A DNA stretch of 64,000 nt from Globisporangium splendens (lineage: Eukaryota > Oomycota > Peronosporomycetes > Pythiales > Pythiaceae), in the NCBI GenBank assembly GCA_006386115.1, contig VFIW01000105.1, positions 124,001-188,000 on the forward strand. The letters are read 5' to 3'. A program made the translations under genes and the position numbers. Every line of letters begins with the position of its first letter. The first letter of the stretch is position 1. Shown one piece after another: positions 58,736-64,000 of the stretch. The notes under the pieces are model-generated. The model searched no databases and was not told where the DNA came from. It worked only from the letters and a program-made list of their open reading frames with translations.

Positions 58736-59349
58736 GGTCGAAGGCGCGAACTCACCACCCAGACCCAACACCAACCAACCCTGACGACGTGTACAAACCC
58801 TAAGAACCCATCTACCTCCTCCAAGGCGGAGCACCTCACTACGCTTGGGAGGAGATGCTCTGCAAGCAGCGTATTTTGGCAGTCTGCAGCAGTGACCTCC
58901 TACACCCTGACCTTAAAAGCTAGGTTTTGCTTTTTGTCGCATCTTTCAGGGTTTTATTTTGCACTTTTCAGTTTGTGTCAAAGTGCACATTCGCCGTCCG
59001 TGTCAGTTGACAGAGCAGAGATGTGTCAGCGAGCACTCACAACACAGTCTATCCGCCATTTAGAGTCACAATAGTACCGATCAGAGACGACGGGGTATTG
59101 TATCTCGCTCATACTCCCATCACCCTTGATTACTGATTTAAGCTAGCACAGCAACCTCATCATCTCACTTCACTGATTTACACAGACGACTGCATTTTCC
59201 TCATGACCATCATAATCACCAAGTTCAGAAGTCCCACTTTCGTCACTATCGACCTACTTGTGTCTGATTCAATCGTATTGAACAGGGTACAAAGACACAG
59301 TGTTGGTTTTAAATGGAGGATGGACTGAACGCAGTTTGGTTTTCTCTTT
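58736..59349. other. Intergenic between two transposon fossils
   Basis: About 600 bp with no convincing gene. The lost N-terminal part of the Fanzor element would be expected here, but I cannot find a RuvC-I motif. Confidence 0.5.
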
Positions 59350-60097
59350 GAGCTCACGCATCGCTGCTCCTGCGCTCTCCGTTTAGCATCTAGGCATCCA
59401 TCTCATCGTCATCTTGCTGGAGTGAAGAAGGCAGCACACTGGCATGAGAATTTGAAACAGAGAGAGCCGACTTACTCGACTTTCTTGGAGGAACTGCCGA
59501 CCTTCAAGGTCAGCTCTTTCAACGAGTGCATCGAGCAGCTCGAGGTGTTGTGGAAACATTTGGATTTTTAGTTGAATTTTCGACAAACTATCCTTTTCGA
59601 AAGTGGCGTTTTTCCTTTTTTCCTAAAACGATTCGACCAAAAGGCTCGACGCAAACATCAAACATCGCAGCGCAATTGACCCCGACGCCGAACCCGCAGA
59701 TCTGCGTCGCTTTGGGAGACTGGAGCGACCCAAAACGCACTCGGGGAATGCGCATGGTCCAGTGAAGGGTGTATCTAAGGAGCTGGCTAAGCGGGCGACA
59801 GTCGTGCTCGCCGACGAGTACTGTACAAGTCAGCGATGTTCGAGTTGCTTGCAGATTCTCTCGAGCAGAAGATTTCTGACGACGAAAGAAGACGGCGCCG
59901 TGGCATACAATCCGTCGTACACTGTCCTTCGCAGCCCCAATCTGCAGTGCAGAACGACTTGGGATCGAGACGTCAATGCTGGAATCAACATCTATCAGCT
60001 TTGTAGGCACATGACATTCGGGTTGCCTTGGCCAGCAGAATTGAGCTGGAAGACAGTCCGCAAACACTCACTACAACGTACTGTGTGCATCCTATAA
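59350..60097 (+). pseudogene. Fanzor (eukaryotic TnpB-like RNA-guided nuclease) remnant
   Basis: Three plus-strand frames in succession cover the C-terminal half of a Fanzor/OrfB protein. Frame 1 (to TAG 59569-59571) has VKKAAHWHENLKQREPTYST, LEELPTFKVSS and LEVLWKHLDF. After an indel in a T-run, frame 2 continues FSTNYPFRKWRF and PQICVALGDWSDPKR. After another break near 59735-59760, frame 3 reads VKGVSKELAKRATVVLADEY, then the zinc-ribbon half-site TSQRCSSC. It ends with the RuvC-III motif DRDVNAGINIY. The second Cys pair is incomplete: LRSPNLQC has Ser where the family has Cys. RuvC-I is not found. Known role of intact members: transposon-encoded RNA-guided DNA endonucleases related to TnpB and Cas12. 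This copy cannot be active as read. Confidence 0.78.
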
Positions 60098-60220
60098 AGT
60101 GCGATTCCAAACACACATCAAAGAGCAACGAATCTGCTTTCTGCAACAGAAGAACAAAGTGGCTCCCATTCTTCAATCCGCACGCTCGACCACACATCAA
60201 GAGGGAAAGAGGGAAGAAGC

Positions 60221-61867
60221 ATGGCTGCGGGAGATCGCACGTCCACGCTGCCGCTGCTCGGCGCCGTCAAGTCAAGCGCCCACGCGCCGTCGAAGCGCAT
60301 CAAGCAACTGCCGATGCTGTTTGCGCTGGTGGGTGTGATCGTCGCGCCAATTTTGCTCTTTGTCGACATCCAAAGTGTCCGTTTGTCTCCTCAAGCGGCT
60401 CCGATTGAACAGGCAGCGCTTACGGAGTTGACGACGTCATCGTACGCTACGAACGCTGATGGCACGCGCGATTTGCTCAAGGAGTGTGAGGAAAAGTATT
60501 TCACCCAGACACTCGACCACTTTGGTACCGGCGCGCCAACGTACGAGCAGCGCTACTTTGTCTGCAACAAGCACGGCCGCAAGGACGGCGTGATCTTCTT
60601 CTACGTCGGCAACGAAGCTGATGTGGAGCTGTACCTGAACAACACGGGATTGATGTGGGAAAACGCCGAAGAATTTGGCGCGACGCTCGTGTTCGCAGAG
60701 CACCGCTACTTTGGCAAGTCGGTGCCATTTGGCAAGAAAGTGACCAAGCACATGCAGTACCTGTCGACCGAGCAAGCGCTCGCAGACTACGCGGTGCTCA
60801 TCACGCACATCAAGAACACGTATGAGTTGGATGTGCCAGTTGTCGGCTTTGGTGGTTCGTACGGCGGCATGCTCGGCTCGTGGTTCCGCATGAAGTACCC
60901 GCACATCATCGACGGCGTCATCGCCGGCTCGGCGCCGATCCTTGCGTTCTTGGGAGATGAAGAGCCTGTGGACATGGAGTCGTTTGCGCGCGTGACCACT
61001 TTCGACGCGTCTCCAGAAGCAGGCTCCGCTGCAAACTGCATCCCAAACATTCGCCGCGTCTGGAGCGCGATGACGAAGCTCGGCAAGACCAAGGAAGGCC
61101 GAAAAGACCTCTTCAACGCGTTCTCGCTGTGTGAAAGCGAAAAGCTGGAGAAGGAGAAGGACGTCGCGGCGCTGATCGACTGGGCCAAGTCAGCCATTGA
61201 CTACATGGCCATGGGCAACTACCCGTACCCGTCGCCGTACATCATGAACGGCCAGAGCGTACTGCCTGCGTACCCGGTCCGCGTCGCATGCGAGCACATG
61301 AAGGACGAGTACGCACCTGAAGACGACTTGGGTTTGCTGCGCGCGTTCCGCGACGGCATCGGCGTGTACTACAACAGCACGCTTGACCAGGAGTGCTTCA
61401 AGACGAGCGCGCCGTCCGAGGAATCAGCGAACGACGACAACTTCTGGCAGTACCTCTTCTGCTCAGAGCTGTACATGCCCGTGAGCATCGATGGCGTGGA
61501 CGATATGTTCTGGTCCGTGCCGTGGAACCAGACGGCGGACAACGAGAGCTGCATCGAGCAGTGGGGCGTGTCATTGCGTCCGACGTGGGCCATGACCCAG
61601 TACGGCGGCCGCAAGGCGCTGTACGCGGCCAGCAACATCGTGCTGAGCAACGGCAACTACGACCCGTGGTCCGGCACAGGCGTGCTCGAGAACATCTCGG
61701 ACTCGGTCGTGGCCGTGTCCATCGAGGGCGGTGCGCACCACTTGGACCTGTTCTTCAAGAACGAGCTCGACCCGCCGTCCGTGGTGGCTGCGCGCGAAAT
61801 CGAATTGGCGCACGCGCGCAAGTGGATCCGCCAATTCTATGAGCACCGCGCAAGCGTCGCGGCGTAG
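60221..61867 (+). CDS. S28-family serine peptidase (Pro-X carboxypeptidase/DPP-like)
   Basis: Single exon, 548 residues. A hydrophobic segment at about residues 28-49 (LPMLFALVGVIVAPILLF) is a signal anchor. The mature part starts YFTQTLDHFGTGAPTYEQRY, the S28 opening, followed by GVIFFYVGNEADVELY and VFAEHRYFGKSVPF. Nucleophile Ser is in GFGGSYGGMLG at about residue 213, Asp in SNGNYDPWSG at about 481 and His in GGAHHLDL at about 506. Several NxT/NxS sites suit secretion. Known role of the family: removal of residues next to proline, in lysosomes or secreted. Oomycetes keep several such genes. Lies 120 bp after the Fanzor remnant. Intact. Confidence 0.95.
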   Translation: MAAGDRTSTLPLLGAVKSSAHAPSKRIKQLPMLFALVGVIVAPILLFVDIQSVRLSPQAAPIEQAALTELTTSSYATNADGTRDLLKECEEKYFTQTLDHFGTGAPTYEQRYFVCNKHGRKDGVIFFYVGNEADVELYLNNTGLMWENAEEFGATLVFAEHRYFGKSVPFGKKVTKHMQYLSTEQALADYAVLITHIKNTYELDVPVVGFGGSYGGMLGSWFRMKYPHIIDGVIAGSAPILAFLGDEEPVDMESFARVTTFDASPEAGSAANCIPNIRRVWSAMTKLGKTKEGRKDLFNAFSLCESEKLEKEKDVAALIDWAKSAIDYMAMGNYPYPSPYIMNGQSVLPAYPVRVACEHMKDEYAPEDDLGLLRAFRDGIGVYYNSTLDQECFKTSAPSEESANDDNFWQYLFCSELYMPVSIDGVDDMFWSVPWNQTADNESCIEQWGVSLRPTWAMTQYGGRKALYAASNIVLSNGNYDPWSGTGVLENISDSVVAVSIEGGAHHLDLFFKNELDPPSVVAAREIELAHARKWIRQFYEHRASVAA

Positions 61868-62336
61868 GTGGACGTGCGATGATGTCATGAAGCGTAATGT
61901 TCGTATCCTCTAACAGGAAGGATGTCTCGTCAAGTGTCTCGTTGAAGTTGAAGTGACGGGGAAAGAAATGCGTTACACTCGAGTCCCTATTGCGTTGTTC
62001 TCGTCCACACATCAGTGGAGTGTGTGTGCCTGCTTATGAGAGAAGCTAATGTCACGACTACTTCACGTTATTACGCCGCGTCCTTCTTCCATTGCGTCTG
62101 TCGCAAACTTCAATAAACTCGCAATGTTCGATAAAGCAAATGGACACAGGATTGCTCTTCAAGAGTTTCAACACTTAAATAATCTTAATGACAAAGTGTA
62201 CTCGATGGAGCTAGTGTGGCACATATGCATGCATGCTCGGTCGAGTGAGGGTGTGTGGCTTATAAATATGGGGGTTCTGGCATGCGGGACTGATGCACGT
62301 GTCCGCTCCTTGATATCAGCAGATACTTGGCTCTCT
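61868..62336. other. Convergent 3' region
   Basis: About 470 bp between convergent genes, AT-rich near 62090-62280. Plus frames that run into 62337-62711 are antisense to the next gene. No other feature. Confidence 0.6.
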
Positions 62337-62921
62337 TCATTTCTTTTCGAGGCGATCGACGAGTCGATCCACGCGCTTCCGCCACGACTGGCGCAGTCTC
62401 GTCGCCGACAGCACGCTCTTCCACGGCGTCTTGGCTCTGTTCTGCTCTTCTTGGTACTCGACGAGCGTGCCTGCGTACACGATAGACGCAGCGCGTCGAA
62501 TGTTCTTGGGCACCGTTTCCTGCGCGATGGTCTCTTCCAGGTTCTTGGTGAGCGACGACGCCTCGATGAGCGCGTTGTACCATGGGATAGCCTGGTCCTG
62601 GTCGTACAGATACAGCTCCATCTTCTCGCCGCTCGTGCCCTGCGCGCAGAAGCCGCCGATGGCCGACATGGAGACCCAGGTGACGGCGATCTGGATCAGC
62701 GGCTTGGGTGAGCGCTCGCTGCGCGTGAGGAAGAGCAGCTCGTTGCGCAGCACCACGAACACCTTGAGCCAGCAGTTGGCGTCGCGTTTCCAGTACATCC
62801 AGCCCTCGATCGTGGACGTCGACGACAGCTCGGAGCCGAGGAAGGAGCCGCCGCGCGATGACTCGGTCGGCGCCTCCGACACGATGCTCCCGCTTCCCCA
62901 CGCAGACCGCTTGCTCGCCAT
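62337..62921 (-). CDS. PH-domain protein (paralogue 2)
   Basis: Single exon, 194 residues, starting MASKRSAWGSGSIVSEAP. After a Ser-rich 38-residue leader comes a PH-like fold: TIEGWMYWKRDANCWLKVFV, VLRNELLFLTRSERS, KPLIQIAVTWVSMS, SGEKMELYLYD and IPWYNALIEASSL. The tail is basic and helical (RLRQSWRKRVDRLVDRLEKK). It shares the GWMYW, KVF.VLRNE, PLIQIAV and GE.MEL.LYD blocks with 47788-48654 but is 94 residues shorter. Lipid- or protein-binding adaptor by inference. Confidence 0.85.
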   Translation of the reverse strand: MASKRSAWGSGSIVSEAPTESSRGGSFLGSELSSTSTIEGWMYWKRDANCWLKVFVVLRNELLFLTRSERSPKPLIQIAVTWVSMSAIGGFCAQGTSGEKMELYLYDQDQAIPWYNALIEASSLTKNLEETIAQETVPKNIRRAASIVYAGTLVEYQEEQNRAKTPWKSVLSATRLRQSWRKRVDRLVDRLEKK

Positions 62922-64000
62922 GGTCGCTACTATCTAATGGTGCCGTGGCGAATTGCAAAGTAACGATCGAAGGGAGAACTGGACTGGGCAGTTCTGAAGC
63001 GTAGAGAGAACGAGACACGCTGGGACGGATTGCCAGTCGGCCTGTCTGACTGGCTCCGCCTGCGCTCTATCTCCGTCGTTCAGGCGTCAACGTGGCCCTA
63101 GGCTTATTACGGCAGTTTGTGTCCCCCTTTTCTCTTGCAACGCGGCAAGAGACCAAACGGTTTGGCTTCGCACTGGATGCTGATGGCGTGGCCAGTCAAC
63201 GCCAAAAGTGAATGAGATCTTGCGCAATACTGCGAAAATGGATACCCGCTTGAAACATTCTCCCTGACAACGCTGGTCAGTGATGCGTTATAGTATTAGC
63301 AAGACCTGTTAGAATGCTTATTCTGTGAAGTTGGCGCACAGAAGGGCCAACGCAGATTTTTTGTGTGGATTTTTCTGGCTACATTTTTGCTTCTACAGTT
63401 GTCATTCAGTGGCAAAGTCGAAAGAGGGATGGGTGAGAAAACCAAACCAAACCAAAAACTGGCAAAAGATGCGTTTGTGTTGGTTTTTGTATGGAAGGTT
63501 AGAAAAATTTGGATATTTGGATAGAAAAAGAGTCCAGCGCGAGGTAGAAAAAAATCGAACTGCATTTCGTGGCGTCGTTGCTTACTAAAAAAACACAGGC
63601 ACTTGCCATCTTCACAGCCGGAGAGCAAATCATGCCGCTCATGGAACATGTGCACTGCTTGTCCACTTCCGCCAGTTGGCAAACGTGTCCTTTAAAAGCG
63701 TGGCCTCGTCAGTGTAATGGATCGCAAAAGATCACTTCTTTTTATCCTGATTTGTTTCCTCGGTGGCTCTATACTGTCTGGAGCGTGCGTGTGCTCCTGT
63801 GCTGCATATCTTCTTTCTCCACTTAAAGAGAAGCGCTCAGTGAGAACATGCGCCGCAAGTAAACGCACTTCAATGTGAGTGCTTTTTCTTTATGATAATG
63901 GAAGTTGGCTAACGGCGCCATGTCCGCGTGTCTTTGTGGACGCGTCCGCTGCGAGACACTTTTTGTCCATGAGAGGTAGGTTGGAGTTGGATGTGCGCAA
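62922..64000. other. Intergenic to window end
   Basis: About 1.1 kb upstream of the PH protein. Open frames at 63296-63826 on both strands lack recognisable motifs and splice support. No repeat or RNA gene seen. Confidence 0.5.

Noticed and set aside
62049..62711. 220-codon plus-strand frame
   Set aside because: Its second half is antisense to the PH-domain gene and the rest has no motif.

Overview
The window is nuclear DNA of a eukaryote, most likely a peronosporalean oomycete (Phytophthora, Pythium or downy-mildew type). The evidence is compact genes with many short GT-AG introns (mostly about 70-100 bp), roughly balanced base composition, a Crinkler-like N-terminal domain, a fossil Fanzor nuclease, and oomycete-style versions of housekeeping genes. 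The species cannot be fixed from the sequence alone. I rebuilt exon structures by hand from splice signals, frame continuity and family motifs. All intact multi-exon models close in frame.

Layout. 1-2130: two near-identical tandem ARF1 genes, the first cut by the window edge. 2664-3374: Crinkler-like ORF with a broken start. 3598-4256 (-): V-ATPase subunit F. 4505-6180 (+): polyQ/Ala-Pro protein. 6495-9166 (-): PRPF39 splicing factor. 9595-11507 (-): PUT/LAT-type amino acid or polyamine transporter. 12368-16881 (-): IQ/coiled-coil protein with a degenerate glutamine-amidotransferase domain, interrupted by a frame change at a canonical -1 slippery heptamer and by an in-frame TAG. 17352-18050 (+): UTP23. 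18138-20406 (-): myristoylatable cGMP-dependent protein kinase with a fused cyclic-nucleotide domain. 21144-22884 (+): SFI1-like coiled-coil protein.

23002-36263 is dominated by a large inverted duplication. Its arms are about 2.83 kb, near-identical, and each encodes a psq-type double-HTH protein. The 7.6 kb spacer holds repeats and a complete copine gene (29810-32409, -). 36276-42493: a small Sm-fold/Gemin7-like gene, an App1/LNS2-type phosphatidate phosphatase with a PH-like N-terminus, a membrane-anchored CCR4-type EEP nuclease, and RPS20. 43434-47434: a kinesin-3 gene with several disabling lesions. 47788-48654 and 62337-62921: two paralogous PH-domain proteins on the minus strand. 50244-54195 (-): a complete ten-exon SEC24. 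54941-58735 (-): a 5'-truncated, frameshifted LINE with reverse transcriptase, zinc knuckle and RNase H. 59350-60097 (+): a Fanzor (eukaryotic TnpB) remnant. 60221-61867 (+): an S28 serine peptidase.

Functionally this is mainly a housekeeping neighbourhood: vesicle traffic (ARF1, SEC24, copine), splicing (PRPF39, possibly a Gemin7-like protein), ribosome synthesis (UTP23, RPS20) and signalling (PKG). Transposon fossils and recent duplications interrupt it. About a dozen spliced genes are perfectly in frame, which argues that the lesions in the kinesin, amidotransferase-like, Crinkler-like and Fanzor loci are mostly real rather than assembly noise. Only reads and transcripts can prove that.
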